Shown here one piece after another: positions 46,198-54,374 of a stretch of 64,000 nucleotides of DNA. This DNA is from Nostoc sp. TCL240-02 (GTDB lineage Bacteria > Cyanobacteriota > Cyanobacteriia > Cyanobacteriales > Nostocaceae), in assembly GCF_013343235.1 (NCBI RefSeq), contig NZ_CP040094.1, positions 2,170,501-2,234,500 on the forward strand, given 5' to 3'. A program made the translations under genes and the position numbers. The notes under the pieces were generated by a model. It had not been told where the DNA came from, did no database searches, and saw nothing but the letters and a program-made list of their open reading frames with translations. The first letter of the stretch is position 1; every line of letters starts with the position of its first letter.

Positions 46198-47529
46198 TTA
46201 GGATTGGCGTTCCAACATTATGTAACCAAAACTCTCTAACATTAATAACAGTTGTTGCACCATTTGAAACGCTTGCTCTTCATCTGTAGGCTTTAAGGTT
46301 ACAGGATCTAAAGGTCTAAATTTTTTCCAATGCTCTACCAGGAATTTCATCGGCTGGGTTTGTTCTAATAAAGGTATTAAGCAAAGTGCTAATGAGCTAT
46401 CTATCCCGACAAATTCTTCGACTAGCGATAAATAGTTACTGATAGGGAATATTTTGAATTCCGTAATACAGGTTATGAGGTCTTCTTGGAAATTACGAGT
46501 TTTTAATTGAGGATGTAGACTCACCTTTGCGAACTGCCAATCAGAGTCAGCCCATTGTGAAACTAGCAGAAAATTCTGTACTTGATTAGAATGACCACAC
46601 CAAAAGTCAATCAGCCGATGGATGGGATGTATTAGTTCAAATAACTGTAGCCGCTCTTCTATAGAAATTTCTGGTAAACTCATGTCCAGAAAAGCAGGTA
46701 AATTCTCTGGATCTTTAAACAAGTTGATTAAGTCCCACTGTCGCCAGTTAACCATACTGATAAATTCTAGATCGGCTGCTTTCAAAGCCATAAACATATC
46801 AGAGATGGTGTAACCTTTGTCTCCTTGAAATAAGTAATTCATTAAAATTCCTTCTTTTCCGTTTTCTCCTTCATACTTATTAGAATTCCAGGTTCTAGCT
46901 TTGAGTTCGACATTATCTTTCAAAGCTTTCATCGTTTCTACTACAATTCCCATTTCTAAGTCTTCTGGATTTTCGTCCATCAAACCCATCATTGTAAAGA
47001 CTTTCTGAGCGCGGAAATAAGGGAATCTCTGGATTGAACTATGCAGGTTGCTACGAATGATCCCATTAGGCTTTAAAACAGATATCATTCCTTGCAAGGC
47101 AGTAGCTAAGTCAGGAAAAAGATATAGAACTTCATCACAATTAATATAGTCAAATTGGTAATCGAGCTTTGGCAACTCTTGAAGTGACAATACATGAAAT
47201 TCTGCATTGTCAAAACCATGATGTTCTAAACGTTGCTGTGCTAATTTAATTGATTCTTCTGATATGTCAATACCAACAACTTTTGCACCTGGATTAGCTT
47301 CTGCTAAGACTAATGATTTATAGCCAGTACCACATCCAGCATCCAAAATTACTTTATCTTTGGTATCGATAAATTTTTGGTTCCTTAAATAGTAAGGTGT
47401 GACTAAATTATGAATGTAAAGTAGATTGGGATTATCTTTAGGAGATTTATCAAGAGGAACTATAGGATAGGGAGAAGTATCAAATTGCTGACGAATTTTA
47501 TCTAGTAAATTAGATGCTGGACTGGTCAT
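46198..47529 (-). CDS. Two-part SAM-dependent methyltransferase (about 443 aa)
   Basis: The N-terminal half is a complete class I methyltransferase: VILDAGCGTGYKSLVLAEA (motif I), VVGIDISEESIKLAQQRL (motif II), FDYINCDEVLYLFPDLATALQGMISVLKPNG (motifs IV-V). The second half (about 190-440) is helical without a domain I recognise and resembles the C-terminal regions of cyanobacterial methyltransferases annotated only as class I SAM. I choose the ATG at 47529 because AGGA lies ten bases upstream; in-frame starts at 47586 (ATG) and 47604 (GTG) would add 19 or 25 residues. The upstream DNA shares a near-copy with the preceding methyltransferase gene. The substrate may be peptide or glycan. Confidence 0.83.
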   Translation of the reverse strand: MTSPASNLLDKIRQQFDTSPYPIVPLDKSPKDNPNLLYIHNLVTPYYLRNQKFIDTKDKVILDAGCGTGYKSLVLAEANPGAKVVGIDISEESIKLAQQRLEHHGFDNAEFHVLSLQELPKLDYQFDYINCDEVLYLFPDLATALQGMISVLKPNGIIRSNLHSSIQRFPYFRAQKVFTMMGLMDENPEDLEMGIVVETMKALKDNVELKARTWNSNKYEGENGKEGILMNYLFQGDKGYTISDMFMALKAADLEFISMVNWRQWDLINLFKDPENLPAFLDMSLPEISIEERLQLFELIHPIHRLIDFWCGHSNQVQNFLLVSQWADSDWQFAKVSLHPQLKTRNFQEDLITCITEFKIFPISNYLSLVEEFVGIDSSLALCLIPLLEQTQPMKFLVEHWKKFRPLDPVTLKPTDEEQAFQMVQQLLLMLESFGYIMLERQS

Positions 47530-47642
47530 ATAAATTGTTCCTGATACTAACTTTTTTTGGTACATTTCACCGCTAGACAAACTCATTGATGAGTTTTGAC
47601 GCACATATCAACATATCCCATACTGCTCAAGCTAGCAGGTAC

Positions 47643-47692
47643 ATTCAACCTTGAGTATTCCCAATCTCTGGGGATTTCTATCACAATATTTA
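47643..47692 (-). promoter_or_regulatory. Duplicated upstream element, copy B
   Basis: This is the partner of 45851-45900 (86 percent identical over 50 bases), located 114 bases before the chosen start of the large methyltransferase gene. Conservation is highest in TTGAGTATTCCCAA and TTTCTATCACAATATTTA, with a variable centre, as expected for two protein- or polymerase-binding blocks. The rest of the gap to 48071 holds a dispersed repeat and no gene. Confidence 0.5.
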
Positions 47693-47986
47693 CAGTATTT
47701 TTTAAGTCGATATACTACAAGGTAAGTAAGGTCTCAAAAATTGCTGAGAAAAGTATGAGCATTCAAAAAATAGCAGAATTGCAAGAACAGTTTTAGCGGT
47801 TAAGAGGATGTTTGAAAAATCTAATTTATTACTAGCCCTGATGACTATAAGTCCGACTACACAAGACTTTATCCACCTTTCCTACAGAACGCTACGCGAA
47901 CTGGGTTAAGAACTTCGTTTCCGTAGTAGGGAATTCTATGGACTCAATGCCTGGTAAGTGTTGAGTGCATAGTACAGTAGGCATTT

Positions 47987-48016
47987 TGCGTAGGCGTAGC
48001 CCGTCGCAGACATCGC
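47987..48016. repeat. Dispersed 30-base repeat, copy 1
   Basis: The sequence beginning TGCGTAGGCGTAGCC and ending AGACATCGC matches 54406-54435 at 26 of 30 positions. It is part of a repeat family I recall as common between genes of Nostoc species. It lies about 55 bases before the thioredoxin reductase gene. Confidence 0.6.
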
Positions 48017-48071
48017 TTACTATTTGGCATAGCCAATCACAGTTTGTTATGCTATATTAAGCGTAGTCGTT

Positions 48072-49460
48072 ATGAGTTTGTATATGATCATGACTAATCC
48101 CACAGTAGAAAACTTAGTAATTATCGGTTCTGGCCCAGCAGGGTACACAGCAGCTATTTATGCCGGACGCGCTAACCTGAAGCCCGTTGTCTTTGAAGGT
48201 TTTCAAGCCGGGGGTTTACCTGGCGGACAACTAATGACAACAACGGAAGTTGAGAACTTTCCAGGGTTCCCCCAAGGGATTACGGGGCCGGAACTGATGG
48301 ATCAGATGAAGGCGCAGGCGGAGCGCTGGGGAGCGGAACTATATACTGAAGATGTTATGTCAGTTGACTTGAGTCAGCGTCCATTTACAGTGCGATCGCA
48401 AGAAAGGGAAATTAAAACCAACAGCATCGTCATTGCTACGGGTGCGACAGCAAAGCGTTTGGGTTTACCCAGCGAACACGAATTTTGGAGTCGGGGTATT
48501 TCCGCTTGTGCAATTTGTGATGGGGCAACACCGATTTTTCACGGTGCAGAATTGGCTGTAATTGGTGCTGGCGACTCGGCAGCAGAAGAGTCTATTTACC
48601 TCACCAAATACGGTTCTAAGGTAAATATGTTGGTACGCACAGATAAAATGCGGGCTTCTAAAGCCATGCAAGACAGGGTTTTGAGCAACCCAAAAATCCA
48701 GGTGCATTGGAACACAGAAGCCGTGGATATCTACGGTAATGGTCACATGGAAGGGGTGAAAATCCGCAATACTAAAACTGGTGAAGAAAGCAAACTGCAC
48801 GCTAAGGGTTTATTCTACGCCGTTGGTCACACTCCTAACACCTCTTTGTTTAAGGGACAACTAGAATTGGATGAGGTAGGTTATGTTGTTACTAAGCCAG
48901 GTTCTGTAGAAACCAGTGTAGAAGGCGTTTTCGCAGCCGGCGACGTGCAAGATCATGAGTTTCGCCAAGCAATTACAGCTGCGGGTACTGGCTGTATGGC
49001 GGCGATGTTAGCAGAACGTTGGTTGTCATCCAGTGGCTTGATTCAAGAATTCCATCAACAGCCAGAAACAGCAGACAATGAATTAGAACATCAGCCAGCC
49101 AAAAAGACTGAAGCTGAAGAAGAAGCTGAATTTAATTTGAATGAGACGCGCCATGAGGGAGGATATGCTTTACGGAAATTGTTCCATGAAAGCGATCGCT
49201 TACTCCTAGTTAAATACGTCTCTCCTGGTTGTGGCCCTTGTCATACCCTGAAGCCAATTTTAAATAAAGTGGTGGATGAATTTGAAAGCATTATTCACTT
49301 TGTAGAAATTGACATCGATAAAGACCGAGATATTGCTGAAAATGCTGGTGTGACAGGAACTCCAACGGTTCAATTGTTCAAAAACAAGGAACTTGTGAAG
49401 GAAGTTAAAGGCGTGAAGCAAAAAACCGAATATCGCCAGTTAATTGAAAGTAATCTTTAG
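48072..49460 (+). CDS. trxB: NADPH thioredoxin reductase with fused thioredoxin (NTRC)
   Basis: This 462-residue fusion transfers electrons from NADPH through FAD to its own thioredoxin domain, and in cyanobacteria and chloroplasts it reduces 2-Cys peroxiredoxins and photosynthetic enzymes. The reductase part (about 10-325) has [16 protein letters not shown] for FAD, the redox pair in CAIC (about 145), GAGDSAAEE for NADPH and [14 protein letters not shown] charged linker (about 335-365) is followed by thioredoxin with [12 protein letters not shown] (about 388) and the cis-Pro in GTPTVQLF. Both active sites are intact. In-frame ATGs a few codons downstream are alternative starts. Confidence 0.96.
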   Translation: MSLYMIMTNPTVENLVIIGSGPAGYTAAIYAGRANLKPVVFEGFQAGGLPGGQLMTTTEVENFPGFPQGITGPELMDQMKAQAERWGAELYTEDVMSVDLSQRPFTVRSQEREIKTNSIVIATGATAKRLGLPSEHEFWSRGISACAICDGATPIFHGAELAVIGAGDSAAEESIYLTKYGSKVNMLVRTDKMRASKAMQDRVLSNPKIQVHWNTEAVDIYGNGHMEGVKIRNTKTGEESKLHAKGLFYAVGHTPNTSLFKGQLELDEVGYVVTKPGSVETSVEGVFAAGDVQDHEFRQAITAAGTGCMAAMLAERWLSSSGLIQEFHQQPETADNELEHQPAKKTEAEEEAEFNLNETRHEGGYALRKLFHESDRLLLVKYVSPGCGPCHTLKPILNKVVDEFESIIHFVEIDIDKDRDIAENAGVTGTPTVQLFKNKELVKEVKGVKQKTEYRQLIESNL

Positions 49461-49562
49461 GGACTGGGGACTGGGGACTGGGACTGGGACTGGGGACTGG
49501 GGACTGGGGACTGGGACTGGGGACTGGGGACTGGGACTGGGGACTGGGGACTGGGGACTGGG
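49461..49562. repeat. STRR array of GGGGACT/GGGACT units
   Basis: About fifteen head-to-tail units alternate between GGGGACT and GGGACT directly after the NTRC stop codon. The array begins one base after the TAG and so forms the 3' untranslated region. Heptamer arrays of this kind are the STRR repeats of heterocystous cyanobacteria. The following 50 bases continue with ACTAATACC- and CCCAATCACC-like units. Confidence 0.8.
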
Positions 49563-49611
49563 AAATAATTCTTTTAACTACTAATACCAATACCCAATCA
49601 CCAGTACCCAA

Positions 49612-50016
49612 TCACCACTTACCCAGTTGAGTACCGTACTCTTCTTTACCCTGCTGTTGAGAACGAATAAAATGACAGTAACCGTTAAGACCTTTTTCAA
49701 TCCGGTCTTTAAGCTGACTGACCCAGTTTAATTGTTCTGTATTGCAGTAGCCTAAGCTCTCGGCAATAATGAAAGCGCTTTTGGTTTCAGTCAATGAACC
49801 GCGAGCAATGTACATAAAACGCAATCTATCTAAATAGTGATAGCGTCCATAGCCCTCAGCTATGTTCAGTAAAACGCTGCAAGCTGCTCTTCGTAATTGA
49901 TCACTCAAATTGTAACGCTCACAACCCGGCAAACTATTTGCTAATCGATAAGCCGCTTTTAGAAGCTTGAGGCTATCTTGGTAGAAGTCTAAAGACTCAA
50001 AGCCTCTATGTTGCAT
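49612..50016 (-). CDS. Four helix bundle protein (23S intervening-sequence type)
   Basis: This 134-residue all-helical protein belongs to the family first known from ORFs inside 23S rRNA intervening sequences. Typical segments are FYQDSLKLLKAAYRLANSLPGCERY near the start, LSDQLRRAACSVLLNIAEGYGR at about residues 38-60, and a helix with SLTETKSAFIIAESLG. Function is unknown; members occur beside repeats and are often spread by transfer. Here the gene is flanked on both sides by low-complexity repeats and is not inside rRNA. Confidence 0.9.
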   Translation of the reverse strand: MQHRGFESLDFYQDSLKLLKAAYRLANSLPGCERYNLSDQLRRAACSVLLNIAEGYGRYHYLDRLRFMYIARGSLTETKSAFIIAESLGYCNTEQLNWVSQLKDRIEKGLNGYCHFIRSQQQGKEEYGTQLGKW

Positions 50017-50107
50017 ATCATCCCAATCTAAAGTCCCTCAATTTTATGAGACATTTTTACCAAATACCCAGTCCCCAGTTCCCAATCCCCAGTCCCTAAT
50101 ATGTAAA

Positions 50108-51043
50108 ATGGTCAGCGTATCAAGCTTTGATCGAGGCGATCGCTTTATGGCCATTACAAAACGGCAACTACCGACATTTTTACAGTTTGGCAAAAGTTCC
50201 AATCTTTCCCAAAAACTCATGCTCATTGGGTTAGCCATCACCCTATTTTTCATCTTCCTGGCATTCTTTGCTCCCCTGTTCCAGGCTTGGGGATGGCTGC
50301 AAAACCCAAAAGATTTTCTCTCTAATCCAATTCACGAGCCACCCTCAGCTAAACATTGGTTTGGCACTAGTCGCCTGGGTTATGATGTCTTCTCCCGGAC
50401 ATTATTCGGCGCTCAAGCTGCTTTGCAGGTGGTGATTTTGGCAACAGCACTGAGTATGATTATCGGTGTGCCTCTGGGGATGCTGAGTGGTTATCTCGGC
50501 GGTAAATTGGATAAAGTGTTGCTGTTTTTGATGGATAGCATCTACACTTTACCGGGGCTACTGCTGTCTGTGACACTGGCGTTTGTGGTGGGACGTGGGA
50601 TATTAAATGCAGCGATCGCTATTAGCATTGCCTACATCCCCCAATATTATCGCGTTGTTCGCAACCACACTGTTAGCGTGAAAACTGAAGTCTTCATCGA
50701 AGCTGCTCAAGCAATGGGTGCTTCCACTTGGGTTGTGCTTTCTCGTTATCTATTTTTCAACGTCATTCAAAGCGTACCCGTCCTCTTTACACTCAACGCT
50801 GCTGATGCAATTTTGGTGTTGGGCGGTTTAGGCTTTTTGGGGCTAGGACTTCCCGAAGAAGTGCCAGAATGGGGACATGATTTAAAACAAGCTCTAGAAG
50901 CTCTACCTACTGGCATTTGGTGGACTACACTTTTCCCTGGTTTAACCATGACATTCATGGTGGTAGGGTTATCACTACTTGGTGAAGGGTTAAACGAATT
51001 TGTCAATCCCCGATTACGGAGAGAAAATAGAATCCGAAAATAG
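50108..51043 (+). CDS. Oligopeptide/dipeptide-type ABC transporter permease (DppC-like)
   Basis: This 311-residue inner-membrane permease has about six helices. The N-terminal region LSQKLMLIGLAITLFFIFLAFFAPLF and HWFGTSRLGYDVFSRTLFGAQ is typical of DppC/OppC proteins. The EAA loop (FIEAAQAMGASTWVVLSRYL) that contacts the ATPase is intact, and the C-terminus ends in NEFVNPRLRR. An internal ATG at 50147 is a possible alternative start. No DppB, ATPase or binding-protein gene is next to it, so the partners must be elsewhere. A small gene follows after 75 bases. Confidence 0.92.
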   Translation: MVSVSSFDRGDRFMAITKRQLPTFLQFGKSSNLSQKLMLIGLAITLFFIFLAFFAPLFQAWGWLQNPKDFLSNPIHEPPSAKHWFGTSRLGYDVFSRTLFGAQAALQVVILATALSMIIGVPLGMLSGYLGGKLDKVLLFLMDSIYTLPGLLLSVTLAFVVGRGILNAAIAISIAYIPQYYRVVRNHTVSVKTEVFIEAAQAMGASTWVVLSRYLFFNVIQSVPVLFTLNAADAILVLGGLGFLGLGLPEEVPEWGHDLKQALEALPTGIWWTTLFPGLTMTFMVVGLSLLGEGLNEFVNPRLRRENRIRK

Positions 51044-51118
51044 TTAGTAAACAGTGGACACTTATCAGTCAACGGGCTAATCATTAATAACTAGTAATTG
51101 ATAACTGGAGAGATTTGT

Positions 51119-51328
51119 GTGAAAGATAATCTGACATTAATTGCCGCCGCTACTGGCGGGTTTATCCTTTCTGTTGCCCTTGCTGGCATCTTAAGAGGTG
51201 CGCCAGTTACAGCTTGGCAAGAGCAATCGAGTTTCCGCACCACGACTTTTGCTAATCTACAGAAATCGGAGTTGAAAGCTTCGCGTCTTCTTCCAGGCGG
51301 AGATGCTACGCAAACAGATCGCGGATGA
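51119..51328 (+). CDS. Small hypothetical protein with membrane helix
   Basis: The 69 residues start at a GTG (51119) with GGAGAG about seven bases upstream. An ATG at 51098 would extend it, but lacks a binding site. There is one hydrophobic segment (about residues 5-25: LTLIAAATGGFILSVALAGIL), then a polar tail. The last 17 residues come from repeat-like DNA and may be non-conserved. It has no identifiable domain. Position and binding site suggest translation with the permease gene. Confidence 0.5.
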   Translation: MKDNLTLIAAATGGFILSVALAGILRGAPVTAWQEQSSFRTTTFANLQKSELKASRLLPGGDATQTDRG

Positions 51329-51374
51329 AAAAAATGAACTGGAGAATAGGGAATAGCTGTTCACCAATGCCCAA

Positions 51375-51444
51375 TGACAAATGACAAATGACAAATGACA
51401 AATGACAAATGACAAATGACAAATGACAAATGACAAATGACAAA
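51375..51444. repeat. STRR array, ten perfect TGACAAA heptamers
   Basis: Ten identical 7-base units run without interruption and end at the ATG of the ROK gene. Each unit boundary creates an ATG (AAATGAC), so a longer reading frame appears to start inside the array. It occupies the place of the ribosome binding site; copy number changes would alter the leader length. The units recur in shorter form at 63547-63567. Confidence 0.9.
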
Positions 51445-52341
51445 ATGGTGAGTTCTCAAGTAATTGGCATTGATGTGGGGGGAACAGCAATTAAGCTGGG
51501 GCGGTTTACAGCCGATGGAACTTGTTTGCAATCTTTGACTATGGCGGCTCCCCAGCCGACAACGCCAGAGGCCGTGCTGGCAGTGCTGGTAGATGCGATC
51601 GCGCAAATTGATCCAAATAATGAAACTTTTGCTATTGGTGTTGGGACTCCTGGCCCCTCTGATGCAGCAGGACGCATCGCCAAAATCGCCATTAACTTAC
51701 CTGGATGGATCGATGTCCCTTTAGCAGATTGGTTAGAAGCTAAAACTGGCAAACCTACTGCGATCGCTAATGATGCCAACTGCGCTCTTTTGGGAGAAGC
51801 TTGGCTGGGAGCCGGTCGCCAATTTCAAAATCTGATTCTCCTAACTTTAGGAACTGGGGTTGGTGGCGCAATTATCCTCGATGGCAAGCTATTTATTGGC
51901 CATCAGGGAGCCGCTGGGGAATTGGGTTTAATTTCATTAAATCCGAATGGGCCAATTTGCAATAGTGGCAATCAAGGCTCTTTAGAACAACATGCCTCTG
52001 CTACTGCTATTCGCCGCCGCACTCTCAAGGAACCCATCGAATTGGGTGTTCTTGCTCAACAAGGAGAAGCCGCAGCATTGACTTTTTGGCAAGACTATGG
52101 TAAAGATTTGGGAATTGGCTTGACGAGTTTGATTTATGTACTCACACCGCAAGCGATCGTCATTGGTGGCGGTATAAGTGGCAGCTTTGAGTTTTTCTTA
52201 CCAGCAGTGAAGGCAGAAATTGAGAAGCGAGTGCAGGCTTTATCACGAGATGGTTTACAGATTTTGCCAGCAGAGTTAGGCAATTTTGCTGGGATCGTGG
52301 GTGCAGCAAGATTGGCATTGCAACACTATTCGAGATTTTAG
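51445..52341 (+). CDS. ROK family sugar kinase (glucokinase-like)
   Basis: The protein has 298 residues and is probably an ATP-dependent hexose kinase. It shows the ATP site IGIDVGGTAIKLG, GVGTPGPSD, ANDANCALLGEAW with the catalytic Asp, and TLGTGVGGAIILDGKL. The ROK zinc region reads GPICNSGNQGSLEQH, so of the usual CxCGxxGC cysteines only one remains; a structural zinc is unlikely here. HQGAAGELGL supplies the sugar-binding Glu. I start it at the ATG 51445, since the longer frame begins in the tandem repeat. Not a transcriptional ROK regulator: no helix-turn-helix domain is present. Confidence 0.9.
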   Translation: MVSSQVIGIDVGGTAIKLGRFTADGTCLQSLTMAAPQPTTPEAVLAVLVDAIAQIDPNNETFAIGVGTPGPSDAAGRIAKIAINLPGWIDVPLADWLEAKTGKPTAIANDANCALLGEAWLGAGRQFQNLILLTLGTGVGGAIILDGKLFIGHQGAAGELGLISLNPNGPICNSGNQGSLEQHASATAIRRRTLKEPIELGVLAQQGEAAALTFWQDYGKDLGIGLTSLIYVLTPQAIVIGGGISGSFEFFLPAVKAEIEKRVQALSRDGLQILPAELGNFAGIVGAARLALQHYSRF

Positions 52342-52462
52342 ATCGTGTAATTTCAGTTATACATATAGCTTGGCGATCGCTTTGTTTGCTTTGAGAATTG
52401 GTGAATAGCGATCGCAAAATAATTTGCTTTGATCAGCCCTACTTAATCATTCGTGAGAGATA

Positions 52463-52495
52463 AGATCCCCGACTTTTCAAAGAAGTCGGGGATCT
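52463..52495. terminator. Strong hairpin after the ROK gene
   Basis: AGATCCCCGACTT pairs with AAGTCGGGGATCT over 13 bases (52463-52475 with 52483-52495), loop TTCAAAG. It lies 120 bases past the ROK stop and before the TIR genes. No T-run follows, so it may be a member of the widespread AAGTCGGGGATC repeat family acting as a terminator or mRNA stabiliser. Confidence 0.55.
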
Positions 52496-52559
52496 GTGAA
52501 TTTAATTACAGGGTATTAATCATAATTCTTTGTTTGGGCTTTTATCGTTGAAAAGTTAA

Positions 52560-52579
52560 ACTGTATATTCATATACAGT
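52560..52579. promoter_or_regulatory. Palindromic operator candidate upstream of the TIR genes
   Basis: ACTGTATA and TATACAGT are perfect inverted halves around TTCA, ending 26 bases before the ATG of the TIR gene. The size (two 8-base arms, four-base centre) suits a dimeric repressor site overlapping the promoter. It does not match the Anabaena LexA consensus as I know it. The regulator is unknown. Confidence 0.45.
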
Positions 52580-52605
52580 AATGTGATGATATTGAACCAA
52601 GAATT

Positions 52606-53349
52606 ATGTCTAATGCAGTTAAAGTATTCTTTTCCTACTCCCACAAAGATGAAGCCTTGCGTGACGAGTTGGCAACTCATTTGAGCATGATGAAACGTCA
52701 GGGAGTTATCGAAGCTTGGCACGATCGCGAAATCAGTGCTGGTAGAGAATGGGCTAATGAGATAGATGATAATCTTGATATTGCAGATATCATTTTGCTG
52801 CTAGTGAGTGCTAACTTTCTGGCTTCAGATTACTGCTACGACAAAGAAATGACACGGGCAATGGAGCGACATGAAACGCGGGAAGCTCGTGTAATTCCGA
52901 TTATTCTGAAGCCGGCGGACTGGAATGGCGCACCTTTTGGTAAACTGCAAGCACTGCCTAAAAATGCTAAACCTGTTACAACCTGGCAAGACCAAGATGA
53001 GGCTTTTTTAAATGTCGCTCAAGGGATTCGCAGAGTAGTTGAAGAAATGGCGAAATCAAACACTTCTTCCTCAACTCCTGCTAAAAATACTACACCTGCA
53101 ACTTCGAGCCCTTCTGCAACAAGTGGCGTATTAACTGAGCGCCAGCATCAGCGATGGGAGCAAGAACGGGATTCAGTGCAAGAACGGTATGACCTCGTGA
53201 GTAAAAAATTGGGACTGCTGGGTAAAGCATACGCCATTGAAACGGATGTATCTACAAAGCTGAAGCTAGAAGTGCAAATTCAGGATACTGAAACAGAACA
53301 AAATAGGTTAAATCGGCAGCTTGAAGAAATCGAGCAAAAACTTTTGTAG
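52606..53349 (+). CDS. TIR domain protein with coiled-coil C-terminus
   Basis: The 247-residue protein has a TIR domain at about 5-150. VFFSYSHKDEALRDEL forms the first strand and helix, WHDREISAGREW the BB-type loop, LLLVSANFLASDYCYDKEM the region holding the putative catalytic Glu of NADase TIRs, and RVIPIILKPADW plus DEAFLNVAQGIRR complete the fold. A Ser/Thr/Pro linker (about 152-172) leads to a charged coiled coil (about 175-247), of a kind repeatedly seen behind TIR and caspase-like effectors in cyanobacteria. It is followed 29 bases later by a second TIR gene. An immune or cell-death effector is the likely role by family. Confidence 0.88.
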   Translation: MSNAVKVFFSYSHKDEALRDELATHLSMMKRQGVIEAWHDREISAGREWANEIDDNLDIADIILLLVSANFLASDYCYDKEMTRAMERHETREARVIPIILKPADWNGAPFGKLQALPKNAKPVTTWQDQDEAFLNVAQGIRRVVEEMAKSNTSSSTPAKNTTPATSSPSATSGVLTERQHQRWEQERDSVQERYDLVSKKLGLLGKAYAIETDVSTKLKLEVQIQDTETEQNRLNRQLEEIEQKLL

Positions 53350-53378
53350 TTATATTTTAAAACAGCGACAGTATCGCC

Positions 53379-54374
53379 ATGCCCCCAATTAAGTCTATTG
53401 ATGTTTTTATTTCTTATCACCAAAAAGATGAAGAACTGCGCCAAGAGTTCGAGATACATCTAGCGTCCTTACGTCGAGAAAACATTATTACAAGTTGGAA
53501 CGATCGCAAAATCGTCGCTGGGCAAGAAATCAAAGGCGAAATTGATGAGCATTTAAACCAGGCTGGGCTGATATTATTGCTAATTAGCCCTGATTTCATG
53601 AATTCTGATTATCACTGGACAGTTGAAGTTACACGAGCGTTAGAACAGAATGCAACAAAAAAGGCTTGTGTTATCCCAGTCTTGCTACGCTATACGGATT
53701 AGGAAACTCCTCCCATTAATGAACTGTCTCCATTGCCTAGTAATCGCAAACCGATAAAAAGCTGGAGCGATAGAGATGAGGCATTCTTGGAGGTTGTGAA
53801 AGGAATTCGAGAGGCGGTGCGATTTGTTGCTAACTCGAATTCCTCACCCCCAAAACAGACAACACAAGAACTGGAAGAACGTCAATATCAAGTCACAAGC
53901 TTGATAAACGAAGCGGCTCGTTTGTACGAAGCTAAAAAGTTCGAGGAAGCAGCCGTCAAGTTCAAAGCAGCCCTCCGTCTTGACCCGAACTCTGTACTAG
54001 GTCACACTGCACTGGGGTTAGCGCTGTACGGTCAAGGAAAGTTGTCAGAAGCGATCGCCACCTACCAAAGAGCTTTGCTAATCGACTCTAACTATGCAAT
54101 CGCTCACTATAACCTGGGGTTAGCGCTGTACGGTCAAGGGAAGTTGTCAGAAGCGATCGCCGCCTACCAAAGAGCTTTGCTAATTGACCCTAACTATGCA
54201 AACGCTCACTGTAATCTAGGGATTGCGCTAAAAGGTCAAGGGAAGTTAGAAGAAGCGATCGCCGAACTGGAAATAGCTGTTCGCCTTAACCCTAGTAGCA
54301 CTCTTTTTCGTAAAAACTTAGAGATTTATAGAAATGAGAAGAAGGGTGTTTGGGGGCGTTTATTTGGTGGGTAG
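53379..54374 (+). pseudogene. TIR-TPR protein interrupted by one in-frame TAG
   Basis: The frame 53379-53699 encodes a TIR domain (VFISYHQKDEELRQEF, WNDRKIVAGQE, LLLISPDFMNSDYHWTVEV with the Glu). It meets TAG at 53700-53702, and the same frame continues with the end of the TIR domain (KPIKSWSDRDEAFLEVVKGIREAV) and three TPRs to 54374. In the neighbouring TIR protein the aligned residue is Trp (PADWNGAPF versus YTD-stop-ETPP), so one TGG to TAG change explains it. Joined length would be 331 residues. Either the gene is inactivated, the stop is read through, or two products are made (an ATG at 53733 could restart the TPR part). Confidence 0.85.
54012..54215 (+). repeat. Two nearly identical 102-base TPR units
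   Basis: Units 54012-54113 and 54114-54215 each encode one 34-residue TPR (LGLALYGQGKLSEAIA...) and differ at only a few bases, including silent sites. A third, more diverged unit begins at 54216. Such identity at DNA level points to recent tandem duplication or conversion inside the TIR-TPR gene. Confidence 0.8.

Noticed and set aside
47596..47796. 66-codon plus-strand frame over the methyltransferase upstream region
   Set aside because: Covers the conserved upstream element on the other strand and has no domain; explained better as regulatory DNA.
49461..49562. Regular short repeats that could suggest a CRISPR array
   Set aside because: Units are 6-7 bases without spacers; this is an STRR array. 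No 25-40 base repeat with unique spacers occurs anywhere in the window.
52516..52722. Minus-strand frame overlapping the first TIR gene
   Set aside because: Shadow of the TIR gene and its promoter palindrome; the plus-strand frame has clear TIR motifs.
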